Assembly: GCA_026390695.1 (NCBI GenBank) | Contig: JAPLFL010000071.1 | Location: 1-41,875, forward strand | Source: Candidatus Kapaibacterium sp. | GTDB lineage: Bacteria; Bacteroidota; Ignavibacteria; Kapaibacteriales; UBA2268 | DNA: 41,875 nt | Direction: 5' to 3' | Part shown: one piece after another, positions 8,323 to 17,763 of the stretch | Position numbering within the stretch: position 1 is the first letter of the stretch | How the letters are laid out: the number at the start of each line of letters is the position of its first letter | Made by a program: the position numbers and the translations under genes | The notes under the pieces: generated by a model | Database searches by the model: none | What the model saw: the letters and a program-made list of their open reading frames with translations, nothing else | What the model was told of the DNA's origin: nothing

Positions 8323-8414
8323 AATTTATTTTCCAAATTTAGAAAAACAAAATTAACTTTTATTCAATCAACAACAAAACTCGTCAATTATTAATGGTTA
8401 ATGGAATCTCTTCT

Positions 8415-8822
8415 TTATAAACCCGTATAATCCACCCAACTGGTCTCATTTTCATAAAGTCTGATATTATATAACCTGCCTTCAGTGATCTTATCAACTA
8501 ATAAATCCCAGAATATTTTAATTAAATTCTCCATTGTAGGATTAGTTCTCTGCAAAAAATCAACTTCATAATTTAGATTCTTATGATCGACCTTCTCAAT
8601 AATTTCCGTGTTTACGATACGCTTCAAATTTCGCATATCAATCAAATATCCTGTTTCGGGATTTACCTCACCAGCAACGGTTACTTCCAAAAAATAATTA
8701 TGTCCGTGCCCGTATTTATTATTACATTTATCATAAACTTCTATATTTTTTTCAGGTGTAAAATCCGGATTATTCAAACGATGTGCCGCTGAAAATTCAG
8801 AACGCTTAGTAACAAACATCAT
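8415..8822 (-). CDS. queD: 6-pyruvoyl/6-carboxy-tetrahydropterin synthase family protein
   Basis: A 135-aa T-fold enzyme. The zinc ligands are H14 (SAAHRL), H39 and H41 (YGHGHNY); catalytic C33 lies in DKCNNKYGHGH, with D79-H80 (KVDHKNL), E98 (NPTMENL) and E124 (LYENETSW). The family converts dihydroneopterin triphosphate to 6-carboxytetrahydropterin (queuosine route) or to 6-pyruvoyltetrahydropterin. The CxxxxxGHGHNY spacing is closer to the PTPS type than to E. coli QueD, so the exact product is uncertain. Two adjacent ATGs (8822 and 8819) are possible starts. No other queuosine gene is adjacent. Confidence 0.92.
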   Translation of the reverse strand: MMFVTKRSEFSAAHRLNNPDFTPEKNIEVYDKCNNKYGHGHNYFLEVTVAGEVNPETGYLIDMRNLKRIVNTEIIEKVDHKNLNYEVDFLQRTNPTMENLIKIFWDLLVDKITEGRLYNIRLYENETSWVDYTGL

Positions 8823-8910
8823 CTCTTATTCTTCCAATTAATGAAAAAACATGATGACGCAATTTTTAGATTAATATTTCTTAGTTTTAAAGATTTAGTT
8901 AATTGTATTT

Positions 8911-9804
8911 ATGATAAAAATGTCCCTAAAAACAAAGTATTTTAAACCAATTCAATCAGCTCTGATAATTCAGAGAGCTTGCACTGTAGCTTTTTCTCAG
9001 GTTTCACAATCATCAGGAATATTAAATTTAAGACATTTATTTAATATATTTTCAACTATATTTATTCTATTTTTTATTTTATCCTGTTCAACAAGTAAGC
9101 AAATCAGCCGGAATGCAAATATAGATGAAAATTTAGGACCAGTGCAGCTTAAATGGCATAACGATATGGAGTATCTGGAACTGAATTGTAATTTCAATAT
9201 TAAAGCCGGTGATAATGATGCCTCGGCAAGTGGAAAATTCATCTTGTGCCGGCGAGATTCGCTCTCACTAAGCATTTCGGGACCATTTGGAATTTCTATC
9301 GGGAAATTATTTAGCAGAAAAGATTATTTTTTATTTTACAATACATATCAGAATGAAATCTATGAAGGAACTCCAACAGTAGAGAATTTATCACATGCAG
9401 TTCGAATTCCACTTAGTTATTCAGACCTTGTTGCATTGATTAGGGCTGAAACTCCTGAGTCAGCATTAATTTTCAAAGAATCAGCCAGAGATAAGGATCT
9501 TGGCACAATTGATTTCAAAGCAAAAAATGCAAGTAATGAAGATGTCTTTGTAAAACTTAACAATAAAAATTCCTCGATTCTTGAATATAGCCGCCGCAAC
9601 AGCGAAGGAGAACTGATTCATGTCACTTATACCACATATTTTAAAATTTCAGGATTTTATCGACCCAAAAAGATTAATATTCGCTTTCCCCAATCCGAAG
9701 TTGAAATAGAAATTATCGAAAATGAAACAAAAATCAATAAAAAGCCGGAAAAACCGTTATCATTCAATAAACCGGACGATGTTCCGGTAAAAAGATTAGA
9801 ATAA
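8911..9804 (+). CDS. DUF4292-type outer membrane lipoprotein
   Basis: A 297-aa protein with a hydrophobic segment and lipobox ending at C59 (IFILFFILSCS). The C-terminal body (PVQLKWHNDMEYLELNCNFNIKAG, GPFGISIGKLFSRKDYFLFYNTYQNEIYEG) matches the DUF4292 pattern, a LolB/LolA-like half-barrel common in Bacteroidota and Chlorobi. The 58 residues before the lipobox cysteine are unusually long for a lipoprotein signal peptide. Only ATG 8911 and an ATG three codons later are available, so a non-ATG start near 9030 is possible. It precedes lptD with no gap, so a role in lipid or lipopolysaccharide handling at the outer membrane is a reasonable inference. Confidence 0.8.
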   Translation: MIKMSLKTKYFKPIQSALIIQRACTVAFSQVSQSSGILNLRHLFNIFSTIFILFFILSCSTSKQISRNANIDENLGPVQLKWHNDMEYLELNCNFNIKAGDNDASASGKFILCRRDSLSLSISGPFGISIGKLFSRKDYFLFYNTYQNEIYEGTPTVENLSHAVRIPLSYSDLVALIRAETPESALIFKESARDKDLGTIDFKAKNASNEDVFVKLNNKNSSILEYSRRNSEGELIHVTYTTYFKISGFYRPKKINIRFPQSEVEIEIIENETKINKKPEKPLSFNKPDDVPVKRLE

Positions 9805-9885
9805 GTGATAGAATTTGTGTTAATGAGAAAAAATCTTTGTTTCATAAATATTTATAAACATAAATTCAGTATTAATGAATTTAAT

Positions 9886-12537
9886 ATGAAGTCAAGTAGT
9901 GGCTTTAGTAGCTGTATCAGAGCTTCATTTATTATCATTTTTCTTTTTTTTAACTATTTGTTTCCTTTCTCATCTTACGGACAGGACAGTTTAAAATCCG
10001 ACAAATCCACTCTCAGGCTAACTACTGACACATCTTCGGCTATAAAATTATCAATTGATGATCTTAAAAAGCAAGATTCTGTAAAATTAATTTCATCTTC
10101 AACAATTACAAAAAAAAGTAAGAATGAAATGGATAGCACCGTAACTTTTTCTGCAAAAGATACAATCAGACTACGTGTAAAGAATAGGATCATGCACTTG
10201 AGCGGTTCATCGGTGTTAAAATATAAAGATGAAAAATTAAGTGCTGAATATATTGATATTGATTTCTCAGCTTCTGCTCTGTATTCTTACGGAAAAATCG
10301 ATTCAAATAAAAAGCTGTCCGGCTTTCCACATTTTCTCGAAAAAGGTGAAGAATACGTTGGAGACAAGATTTCCTTCAATTTTAAAACAAAAAAAGGTGT
10401 AATCGGGCTTGGCGAAACAAAGATCTCAAACGGATTTTTCTTTGGTGAAAAAATAAAACGCGTTTCTGAAGCTGAATTTTTCATTAATAAAGGCTACTAT
10501 ACTACTTGTGACGCTCCTCACCCACACTTCTATTTTGGTTCACCGAAAATGAAGATAATTGCTAATAATCAAATTTTCTTGGATCCTATTATATTCTATG
10601 TTCAGGATATGCCAATTTTTATGCTGCCAATCGGATTGTTTTTCCCGAGTAAATCAGGCCGCCAATCTGGCATTACTATCCCATCTTATTTCTTTTCTGC
10701 TGATCGTGGTGTTAAAATTGAGAACTTTTCAATTTATTTAGCCTTGAGTGATAATTATGATACCCAGTTTGGATTTGACTTTTTTTCAAAAGGTGGATAT
10801 ATCGTTAAAAATACGACCAGATGGAAGTTTACCGACGAAAACTTTGGCGGTAGTACACATCTTGAAATAGGACGGACCAAAAATCATCCTGACGATCAAT
10901 TATCAACAAATTATAAGATTGATTTAGACCAGCGCCATGAACTGAACCCATTCCTTTCATATAACGCAAATATTCATTTTACTTCTGATAATTTTTATCA
11001 AAATACTTCATATAATCCAACCGAACGTATGATTCAGCAAGCCACTTCCAATGCTTCTGTTGTGTATCAGACAGAATTCGGAGTTGGTTTGTCGGGTTCC
11101 TATCAGATGAACCAAAATATAACAACTGGTGCAAATTCGCAGTCATTGCCAATATCAGTGACTGTACCGATTTGGCAGCCATTAAAAAATCTGAATACAT
11201 TGGATTGGGTAAAAGATTTCACAGTCTCAGCTAATAGTTCATATATCTGGAGCCAGACCAAATCGGTCGATGCAAATTCCTCTTCTTCATTTTCCAAAAA
11301 TATGTCCCAGCATATTTCTATTAATCCGGGTTTTTCTATTTCACCGAGATTTTCATATTTTAATATCAGTCCTTACTTTTCAACCAATTCTAATTTTTAT
11401 TTTAGGCAAATGACTCAAACATACAGCAGTACTGATTCTACATTGAGGACATCATACAGTAACGGAATTTTCCCTGAATATAACTGGAGTACCGGCGTTA
11501 ATTTTTCAACTACTTTATATGGTATGTTAAAGCCGGGTTTTTGGGGTTTAAGAGCCTTCCGACACACTTTCAGACCATCTTTCGGTTTTTCATATTCACC
11601 GGATTTATCATCTAACCCAGGTTTTTATGGCAGATACTTTAATACAAGAGATTCTTCATGGGTAACTTACAGCAGGTATTCGACTGATGGCGGTGGAATT
11701 GCCTCAAGAATGCTTTCAAAAAGTTTGGTTTACTCGGCAGATAATAATTTTGAATTGAAAGTCAAGGACAACGATACCCTTGATAAAAACATTACTCTTT
11801 TGCAATGGCATTTTAACGGTTCAGTAAACATGGCAGCCGATTCATTGAAATGGTCAGATGTTGGAATGTCATTCAATATTCCAACTACAAGCTGGCTTAA
11901 CATGGGATCCAGTGCAAACTTTACACCATATCAGCAAGTTATGAAACACAGAGCCTATGATAGTGCTTATGTTCCAATAAACCGATTCCTGATTGAAGAT
12001 AATAACGGGCTCCTGCGCTTAACAAATTTCAATTTGCATATTAGCACTTCATATTCTTCTTCGAATGGAGGTTCGGTGGTTACTACACAACATGGGGAAA
12101 ATGATACAAGCAAACAACAGGAATTAGGTGAACGATTTCGTGAGCGTGTCAATTATGTTCATCACGATGATGATATATATGGGGACTGCAGCCCGGGCTA
12201 CACTCCATTTTCTTTCCCTTGGTCAGTATCATTCGATTTGAGTTATAGTTATTCAGAATATATCATACACAGTATAACTCGCACTGTTAGCCTCTCATCG
12301 CATTTTTCAATGAAATTGACTCCCACATGGAATTTTTCTACAAGTGCTAATTATGACTTTGTAACTAAACAATTTATCTCACCAATGATAAGTATCAGCA
12401 AAGATATGCACTGTTGGGAACTTGGCTTTTCGTGGTTTCCGATAGGTTTAAATCAGGGTTTTTATCTCAAATTCTCAGCCAGAGCGCCTCAATTAAAGGA
12501 TCTGAAACTTGAAAAGCGTAGCAGTGTCATATATTAG
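9886..12537 (+). CDS. lptD: LptD-like LPS assembly outer membrane protein
   Basis: 883 aa from ATG 9886, chosen because it places a normal signal peptide first (MKSSSGFSSC through FPFSSYGQDS); the frame stays open upstream to GTG 9805, directly after the DUF4292 stop. A periplasmic OstA/LptA-like domain covers about residues 95-200 (KNRIMHLSGSSVLKYKDEKL). The family-typical GYYTTCDAPHPHFYFG (about 203-218) and QDMPIFMLPIGLFFPSKSGR follow. The remainder is a long beta-barrel rich in alternating aromatic strands. LptD inserts lipopolysaccharide into the outer leaflet with the lipoprotein LptE; no LptE is recognisable here, but the upstream lipoprotein is a candidate partner. Confidence 0.88.
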   Translation: MKSSSGFSSCIRASFIIIFLFFNYLFPFSSYGQDSLKSDKSTLRLTTDTSSAIKLSIDDLKKQDSVKLISSSTITKKSKNEMDSTVTFSAKDTIRLRVKNRIMHLSGSSVLKYKDEKLSAEYIDIDFSASALYSYGKIDSNKKLSGFPHFLEKGEEYVGDKISFNFKTKKGVIGLGETKISNGFFFGEKIKRVSEAEFFINKGYYTTCDAPHPHFYFGSPKMKIIANNQIFLDPIIFYVQDMPIFMLPIGLFFPSKSGRQSGITIPSYFFSADRGVKIENFSIYLALSDNYDTQFGFDFFSKGGYIVKNTTRWKFTDENFGGSTHLEIGRTKNHPDDQLSTNYKIDLDQRHELNPFLSYNANIHFTSDNFYQNTSYNPTERMIQQATSNASVVYQTEFGVGLSGSYQMNQNITTGANSQSLPISVTVPIWQPLKNLNTLDWVKDFTVSANSSYIWSQTKSVDANSSSSFSKNMSQHISINPGFSISPRFSYFNISPYFSTNSNFYFRQMTQTYSSTDSTLRTSYSNGIFPEYNWSTGVNFSTTLYGMLKPGFWGLRAFRHTFRPSFGFSYSPDLSSNPGFYGRYFNTRDSSWVTYSRYSTDGGGIASRMLSKSLVYSADNNFELKVKDNDTLDKNITLLQWHFNGSVNMAADSLKWSDVGMSFNIPTTSWLNMGSSANFTPYQQVMKHRAYDSAYVPINRFLIEDNNGLLRLTNFNLHISTSYSSSNGGSVVTTQHGENDTSKQQELGERFRERVNYVHHDDDIYGDCSPGYTPFSFPWSVSFDLSYSYSEYIIHSITRTVSLSSHFSMKLTPTWNFSTSANYDFVTKQFISPMISISKDMHCWELGFSWFPIGLNQGFYLKFSARAPQLKDLKLEKRSSVIY

Positions 12538-12705
12538 TTTGTAAAGTTGAATTTTGTTAATAAGCTACAATAGCCATGGAACAGTAATTTGTACATTCGC
12601 AAGTATTACATGATATTCATATAAGTTAAATTAAACCAGATTTTTCATAAGACATTAAAAAATAACAAGAAAAACTCTCTCCAAATCATTTGTAATTCTT
12701 AATTC

Positions 12706-13338
12706 TTAATTATATATAAATTGCAATATCTCCGCTGCTGGTATAGCTCCTTCACGAACAATCTTAACGGGATTTTCAGTTAAATCAATGACAGTTGACT
12801 CTTTAGCATACTTTGTAATCCCTGTATCAAGAATAATCGGAATCAGTGACTTCATTGATTTATAAACTTCAATAGCAGTGACAGCGAATTTCCCGCCAGA
12901 CAAATTAGCCGAGGTAGCGGCTAAAGGTCTGCCGAATTTATTTATCAAATCGATGGTTATTTTACTATCGGGAAATCTGATTGCGATTGTATTGCCACCT
13001 GCTGTAGCTGCAAGCGGGATATTATATTTTTTAAAAGTAATTATAGATAATGGACCGGGTAGATATTTTTCAGCTAATTTAAAAAACAGCGGTGGTGGTG
13101 ATTCAAGAATAGATTCTGCCATTTCAATAGAGCTTACATGCGCTGCCAATGGTTTTGAGAAGGGTCTGTTTTTAATTGAAAAAATCTTTTGGATTGCTTC
13201 GGTATTGTATATATCAACTCCTACACCATAAACTGTTTCTGTCGGAAAAGCAACAATATTTCCGGTTCTGAGCATATCAATAGCTTTTATGAGACACTCA
13301 GCAGGTTTTTTCTCGGCATTTATTATTTCTGTGACCAT
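12706..13338 (-). CDS. tsaC: Threonylcarbamoyl-AMP synthase (Sua5/YciO/YrdC family)
   Basis: A 210-aa single YrdC-domain protein. Landmarks are GNIVAFPTETVYGVGVD (about 30-47), KNRPFSKPLAAHV with the substrate-binding K/R cluster, YLPGPLSIITFKK, NTIAIRFPDSK and ATSANLSGG. The C-terminus ESTVIDLTENPVKIVREGAI is typical. The enzyme makes threonylcarbamoyl-AMP from threonine, bicarbonate and ATP for the t6A37 modification of tRNAs. The long C-terminal Sua5 domain is absent, so it is the shorter TsaC/YrdC form. It stands alone, divergent from the PASTA gene. Confidence 0.93.
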   Translation of the reverse strand: MVTEIINAEKKPAECLIKAIDMLRTGNIVAFPTETVYGVGVDIYNTEAIQKIFSIKNRPFSKPLAAHVSSIEMAESILESPPPLFFKLAEKYLPGPLSIITFKKYNIPLAATAGGNTIAIRFPDSKITIDLINKFGRPLAATSANLSGGKFAVTAIEVYKSMKSLIPIILDTGITKYAKESTVIDLTENPVKIVREGAIPAAEILQFIYN

Positions 13339-13414
13339 AAGGGGTATTAAAAAAGTATTAATTTAATCATTTTTTCTTATTTTTGAGCTTATAAGTTAAG
13401 GAAAAATTTTTTTT

Positions 13415-14176
13415 ATGGGCTTTTCGATCAAATCAATAGTTGATTTCAGGAATCTTCAGGGTTTCAAGGGGTATTTTATCATCACAATTTGCTTTGTCCT
13501 TGGTTTGGCATTAAGTATTTTGTTGTTTGATAATTATCTTATGAGATATATAATTGGTTCGAGAGATATTGTAAAAATACCCGATTTAATAGGTATGAGT
13601 GCTAATGATGCCGAATTAAAAGTTCAATTGCTTGGCTTGGAATATGTTAAAAGTTCAGAGCAATTTAATTTAAAATTTAATCCCGGAACAGTTGTAAACC
13701 AAATACCAAGAGCCGGAATAGAAGTAAAAACCGGTAGAAAAATTTTTTGTACTTTGAGCAAAGGTCGTGAACTGATAAAAATGCCTTTTTTAATCGGCAG
13801 AACAATCAGGACTTCAGTTACAATGCTCCAACAAAGCGGACTCTGCGTAGGTGAATTAATCTACTCATTCAGTGACAGTATCGGAAAAGACACGGTGATA
13901 GGTCAAATTAAGCAGGGTGGTTCAATGGTTCCTTACGGCGATACAATTAGTATCATAGTAAGTAAGGGAGCTTTGAAGCAGCTTCAGACGCCAAATTTAA
14001 TCGGGTACCCCTTTCCCGAAGCCCTAAAAATATTAACAGAAAATGGATTCAAGTTAGGATCAACTGATTATATTAAGGACGGTACATATCTGAAAAATAC
14101 CGTTATTAAACAAGACCCTGCTTCTGGAGAAAGTGTACCGGACAATAGTATAATTAATCTTACTATAACAAAATAA
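13415..14176 (+). CDS. PASTA-only membrane protein
   Basis: A 253-aa protein with a short cytoplasmic N-terminus, one membrane helix (about 19-40) and three PASTA repeats (about 52-117, 118-185, 187-253), each with the IPDLIGM/MPFLIGR/TPNLIGY start and the GTVVNQIP or TVIKQDPASG end. PASTA domains bind peptidoglycan fragments in Ser/Thr kinases and penicillin-binding proteins; here neither a kinase nor a transpeptidase is fused. An upstream TATTTTTG (13378-13385) resembles the Bacteroidota -7 element, but no matching -33 was seen. The OmpA-type gene starts 33 bp downstream on the same strand, suggesting a peptidoglycan-associated operon. Confidence 0.88.
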   Translation: MGFSIKSIVDFRNLQGFKGYFIITICFVLGLALSILLFDNYLMRYIIGSRDIVKIPDLIGMSANDAELKVQLLGLEYVKSSEQFNLKFNPGTVVNQIPRAGIEVKTGRKIFCTLSKGRELIKMPFLIGRTIRTSVTMLQQSGLCVGELIYSFSDSIGKDTVIGQIKQGGSMVPYGDTISIIVSKGALKQLQTPNLIGYPFPEALKILTENGFKLGSTDYIKDGTYLKNTVIKQDPASGESVPDNSIINLTITK

Positions 14177-14209
14177 TTTTAAATAAATTTAATAGAATAG
14201 GAGTAGCAC

Positions 14210-15748
14210 ATGAATTTGAGATATTTTAAAATTCTGATATTAATTGTGTTTCTATTTTTGTTTAACATGCAGTCATATTCTCAAGCTGTTAAAAAAATAC
14301 AGGCAGGTGACGGAGTAAACACATTGTGCGATGAGACCAATCCTCATATTTCTTATGATGGGAAGACTCTTTATTTTATAAGAACAAACGATCCGAATAA
14401 TACTTTTGCAAAACAAATTCCAAATTCGCAAGATATATGGTATTCCACTCTCGATTCAAAAGGGAAGTGGTCAAAAGCAAAAAGGATGGACAAACCATTT
14501 AATCAGAGAAAATATAATTCTCTTATTCATGTATCCAAAGATGGGACTAAAATGCTAATACGTGGTGCTTATGAAAAAGGGAAATATATTGGTACCGGAT
14601 TCTCAACTACTGAAAAAAAAGATGGGAAGTGGACTGATCCTGAGCAATTGGAAATACCAGGTTTTAAGGTTTTAGATAAAGGTGCTTCAAATGGAGCATT
14701 TATGAGTTTCGATGAAAAAGTTCTTCTTATTTGCCTGAGTGAATCTGAGCAAAGTAAGAATTATAACATCTTTATTAGCTTTCTTGATTCAAATAAAAAT
14801 TGGACAAAGTTAGTACCCTTGCCTGAAACCATTAATTCAGCCTCTGATGAGTTCACTCCTTGCCTATCCAAAGATAATATGACAATGTATTTCTCCAGCA
14901 ATCGTGAAGGTGGCTATGGATTGACTGACATATACGAATCAGTCCGTTTAGATAATACTTGGCAAAATTGGTCAACTCCTCAGAATTTAGGAACCGAAAT
15001 CAACACAGATGGCTGGGACGGCTATCTCACACTTGATAATGATGAAATGTATGCTTATATGGTTTTAAATAATAAATTTTCAGCTGGAGATATTATAAAA
15101 TTTGTTTTACCTGAAAATTTTCGACCGAAACAATTCTTTTCGAGTAAGGGAAAAGTTTTAAATTCCAAAACAAAAACTCCTATTGACGCTGAAATTCACA
15201 TCGACATTCTGCCTGAAGGCAATTCTTATGCAACTATCAGACCTGATGCGGCGGGTAATTACCAGGTATCTTTTCCAATCGGTCAAAACTACGCTATCTA
15301 TGCTACTGCCGATAAATTTCTGTCAATCTCCGAGAATATAAATCTTTTCGTAAAACCTGATTCAAATGAGGTTTTAAAGAATTTGGAACTTGCCCCTCTC
15401 GAAATCGGATCAACCATAACTTTGAAGAACCTATTTTTCGATTTCGCAAAATCTTCTATCAGACCTGAATCATTTCCCGAATTAGATAGATTAGTCAATA
15501 TTTTGAAAGATAATCCCGGAGTTAATATTGAAGTTTCCGGCCATACTGATAATGTTGGTTCAGAGCAAAGAAATTTAATAATTTCTAAAGACAGAGCCAA
15601 TGCAGTTAAAACATATCTTATAACAAAAGGAATTGGAGAAGCTCGACTGACAGCCGCAGGATATGGAAAGGAAAAGTCAATTGCCACTAATGATAGCGAA
15701 GAAGGTAAACAAATGAACAGAAGAGTTGAAATTACAATAACAAAATAA
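14210..15748 (+). CDS. PD40 beta-propeller protein with OmpA C-terminal domain
   Basis: A 512-aa protein. A signal peptide (1-25, ending SYSQA) is followed by WD40-like PD40 blades (NPHISYDGKTLYFIRTN, DEFTPCLSKDNMTMYFSSNREGGYG), a carboxypeptidase-regulatory-like beta domain (about 312-385) and an OmpA/Pal peptidoglycan-binding domain (about 395-512) with VSGHTDNVGSEQRN, the D/R pair for diaminopimelate contact, and MNRRVEITI. AGGAG sits 6-7 nt upstream of the ATG. Such proteins anchor the outer membrane to the cell wall; homologous PD40-OmpA proteins in Bacteroidota are often linked to T9SS or gliding loci, which would fit the T9SS cargo here. There is no lipobox. Confidence 0.9.
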   Translation: MNLRYFKILILIVFLFLFNMQSYSQAVKKIQAGDGVNTLCDETNPHISYDGKTLYFIRTNDPNNTFAKQIPNSQDIWYSTLDSKGKWSKAKRMDKPFNQRKYNSLIHVSKDGTKMLIRGAYEKGKYIGTGFSTTEKKDGKWTDPEQLEIPGFKVLDKGASNGAFMSFDEKVLLICLSESEQSKNYNIFISFLDSNKNWTKLVPLPETINSASDEFTPCLSKDNMTMYFSSNREGGYGLTDIYESVRLDNTWQNWSTPQNLGTEINTDGWDGYLTLDNDEMYAYMVLNNKFSAGDIIKFVLPENFRPKQFFSSKGKVLNSKTKTPIDAEIHIDILPEGNSYATIRPDAAGNYQVSFPIGQNYAIYATADKFLSISENINLFVKPDSNEVLKNLELAPLEIGSTITLKNLFFDFAKSSIRPESFPELDRLVNILKDNPGVNIEVSGHTDNVGSEQRNLIISKDRANAVKTYLITKGIGEARLTAAGYGKEKSIATNDSEEGKQMNRRVEITITK

Positions 15749-15940
15749 GTTAATTATTAATATTTAGCCATTTATTATAAATAATTAATATTTTTCTTGC
15801 TTGTGAGCTAAATATTTTGTAATTTGCATTGATATATTTTATTGATGACAATAATTTTTTATAATAGTCGTCCTTCTTTCAGAGAGCAAGTATATCAAAA
15901 CTTTGGAAAAATTTTTTTTAATTATATAAGGAGAATCACA

Positions 15941-16876
15941 ATGAAAAAAATAATACTATTTCTTTCGTTAATTCTTTTGGTATCTTCCGTTAATCTATTG
16001 GCTGCAAATGCTGATTTCAAAGTATTAGCCGTTAAGGGAGACTTATTTCTCCAAAAAAGAGATGGAAAAGGTTGGGATAAAATCAAAGCCGGATCTGATC
16101 TTTTCGAAAAAGATAAAATAAAAATAGGCAAAGGAGCATATCTCGGTTTGTCTTTTTCTAAAGGTGGTACAAAAGAATTAAAAAATGAGGGCGAGTATAA
16201 CATTTCAGATTTAGTTCATGAAATGGCAAGTAGAAAAGGTAATCTTACCAAACGATTTACCGATTATGTAACCACAGAAATTACAAATATTGATGATCTA
16301 ACTAAAAAAGGTAGTAAAACCGGTGCTACAGGTGCTGTAGAACGTGGTTTAGGTGATTCCACCACCCTTCTTTCCGTTATTAAATCGGATTTTCCGAATA
16401 AAACTTCTTTAATAGATCCCGCTGTGAAAATATCTTGGGATCCAGTTCCTAATGTTGCAAATTATCAAGTAACAATAACTGATAAAAAAGGAGCCGATGT
16501 TTTAAAAATGACTATGGCTGAACCGCAGATTGCTTTTAATGTCGAAGATATGAAACTTCAGAATAATCAATATTATACAATTACAATCAAACCTGCAACA
16601 GGAACTACTGTAAGCCCAAAAATAGGTTCGTTTAGCTTACTTCCAAAAGACAAAACACTGCTTATCGGAAAACAACTGAAAAATTTGAAGAGTGAATTAG
16701 GCCAAGATGAAAGTTCTGCTTTGGGGAATATAATTATTGGTAAATTCTACGAAGAAAATAATTTAAATATTGAAGCTTATTCTTCATATAAAAAAGCTGT
16801 AGAAATTGTCCCGGAAGTTCCAGAATACAAATCAATTTACGATACTTTCACCCAAAAAGTTGAGATTGCAAAATAA
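15941..16876 (+). CDS. FecR-like secreted protein, copy B
   Basis: 311 aa from ATG 15941, chosen because AAGGAG (15928-15933) and a signal peptide (MKKIILFLSLILLVSSVNLL) precede it; the frame is open from 15842 but that extension has neither. Architecture matches the protein at 2973-3908 almost segment for segment: FKVLAVKGDLFLQK, YLGLSFSKGGTKELKNEGEY, NIDDLTKKGSKTGATGAVER, then KISWDPVPNVANYQVTITD and a C-terminal helical repeat (SALGNIIIGKFYEENNLNIEAYSSYKKA). Unlike copy A it has no CHASE2 neighbours and follows the OmpA gene after a 192-bp gap, so it probably has its own promoter. An intrinsic terminator follows. Ligand and function are unknown. Confidence 0.87.
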   Translation: MKKIILFLSLILLVSSVNLLAANADFKVLAVKGDLFLQKRDGKGWDKIKAGSDLFEKDKIKIGKGAYLGLSFSKGGTKELKNEGEYNISDLVHEMASRKGNLTKRFTDYVTTEITNIDDLTKKGSKTGATGAVERGLGDSTTLLSVIKSDFPNKTSLIDPAVKISWDPVPNVANYQVTITDKKGADVLKMTMAEPQIAFNVEDMKLQNNQYYTITIKPATGTTVSPKIGSFSLLPKDKTLLIGKQLKNLKSELGQDESSALGNIIIGKFYEENNLNIEAYSSYKKAVEIVPEVPEYKSIYDTFTQKVEIAK

Positions 16877-16893
16877 ATTGAACTGAAAAATTT

Positions 16894-16932
16894 AAGCGGA
16901 ATATTTATTAACAAGTATTCCGCTTTTTTTTT
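16894..16932 (+). terminator. Intrinsic terminator after FecR-like copy B
   Basis: A 10-bp stem AAGCGGAATA (16894-16903) and TATTCCGCTT (16916-16925) with a 12-nt loop is followed by an unbroken T-run to about 16932. It lies 18 nt after the stop codon, a strong Rho-independent terminator for the plus strand. Confidence 0.9.
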
Positions 16933-16989
16933 ATAAATATTTATCGATCATTTTCGTTTTTAAATTTTAAACAATAATAAAAGGAAAAA

Positions 16990-17763
16990 ATGGAATCCTT
17001 AAAGGATTTTGTATTAAATAATAAATATTTAATAGCGGGTCATCGCGGATCTTCCGGTACTGCACCCGAAAATACTCTTTCATCTTTTTCCGAAGCAATA
17101 GCTGCTGGTGCTAACATGGTGGAGGTCGATGTTCAGATCACACGGGATAATCAAATTGTGGCTTTCCATGACGCTCGCTTGGAAAGAACTTCAAACGGTT
17201 TAGGATTCCTTGTAGAGCAGGATATTGACTCATTGCGTAGTTTGGATGCAGGATCTTGGTTTAATGCCAAATATAATGGTGAGCAGATACCTACTCTTGA
17301 TGAAGTAATTGAATTGACAAGAGGCAAGGTTTATCTTAATATCGAAGCTAAAAGTCGTAAATTCGCAAAAATAGATGAGAAAGTATATTCGATTCTAAAA
17401 AGAATTGAGTACTATGATTTAGTTGATTATGTTCTTTTTTCCTCTTTCGATTATGTTCTATTAAAAGTTATCAAAGAATATAATCCAAATATTCCCACAG
17501 CAGCTATACGTATTCCGGGAGATACAACTCCTGCTTCGGTATTAAAAAAAGAGGTTTTTTGCGATGCTTTTGTGTGTGCAGTCGAAGAATTATCCGATGA
17601 TATTTCTCAGGATTGTAAAAAAAATAAAATCATCATCGGTGTTTATTCCGTTGATGACGACAAGCAACTTGATATTGCTCTCAGGTATGACGTAAAAGCT
17701 ATTGTAACAAATTTTCCGGACAAGATCAATAAATTAATGATTGCCAGAGGTTTAATTAAATAG
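16990..17763 (+). CDS. Glycerophosphodiester phosphodiesterase family protein
   Basis: A 257-aa cytosolic-looking GDPD TIM barrel without signal peptide. Catalytic and metal residues are visible: H18-R19 (AGHRGSSGTAPENT), E27, E45 and D47 (MVEVDVQITRD), H60 (VAFHDARLERTSNG), and EAKS in the middle. The enzyme hydrolyses deacylated phospholipid headgroup esters to glycerol-3-phosphate and an alcohol. AAGGAA precedes the ATG by about 5 nt. Its stop codon is directly adjacent to the stop of the convergent cutA gene. Confidence 0.93.
   Translation: MESLKDFVLNNKYLIAGHRGSSGTAPENTLSSFSEAIAAGANMVEVDVQITRDNQIVAFHDARLERTSNGLGFLVEQDIDSLRSLDAGSWFNAKYNGEQIPTLDEVIELTRGKVYLNIEAKSRKFAKIDEKVYSILKRIEYYDLVDYVLFSSFDYVLLKVIKEYNPNIPTAAIRIPGDTTPASVLKKEVFCDAFVCAVEELSDDISQDCKKNKIIIGVYSVDDDKQLDIALRYDVKAIVTNFPDKINKLMIARGLIK

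Noticed and set aside
13378-13385. TATTTTTG as a Bacteroidota -7 promoter element
   Set aside because: No TTTG-type -33 element was found at the expected distance; such octamers are common in AT-rich DNA.
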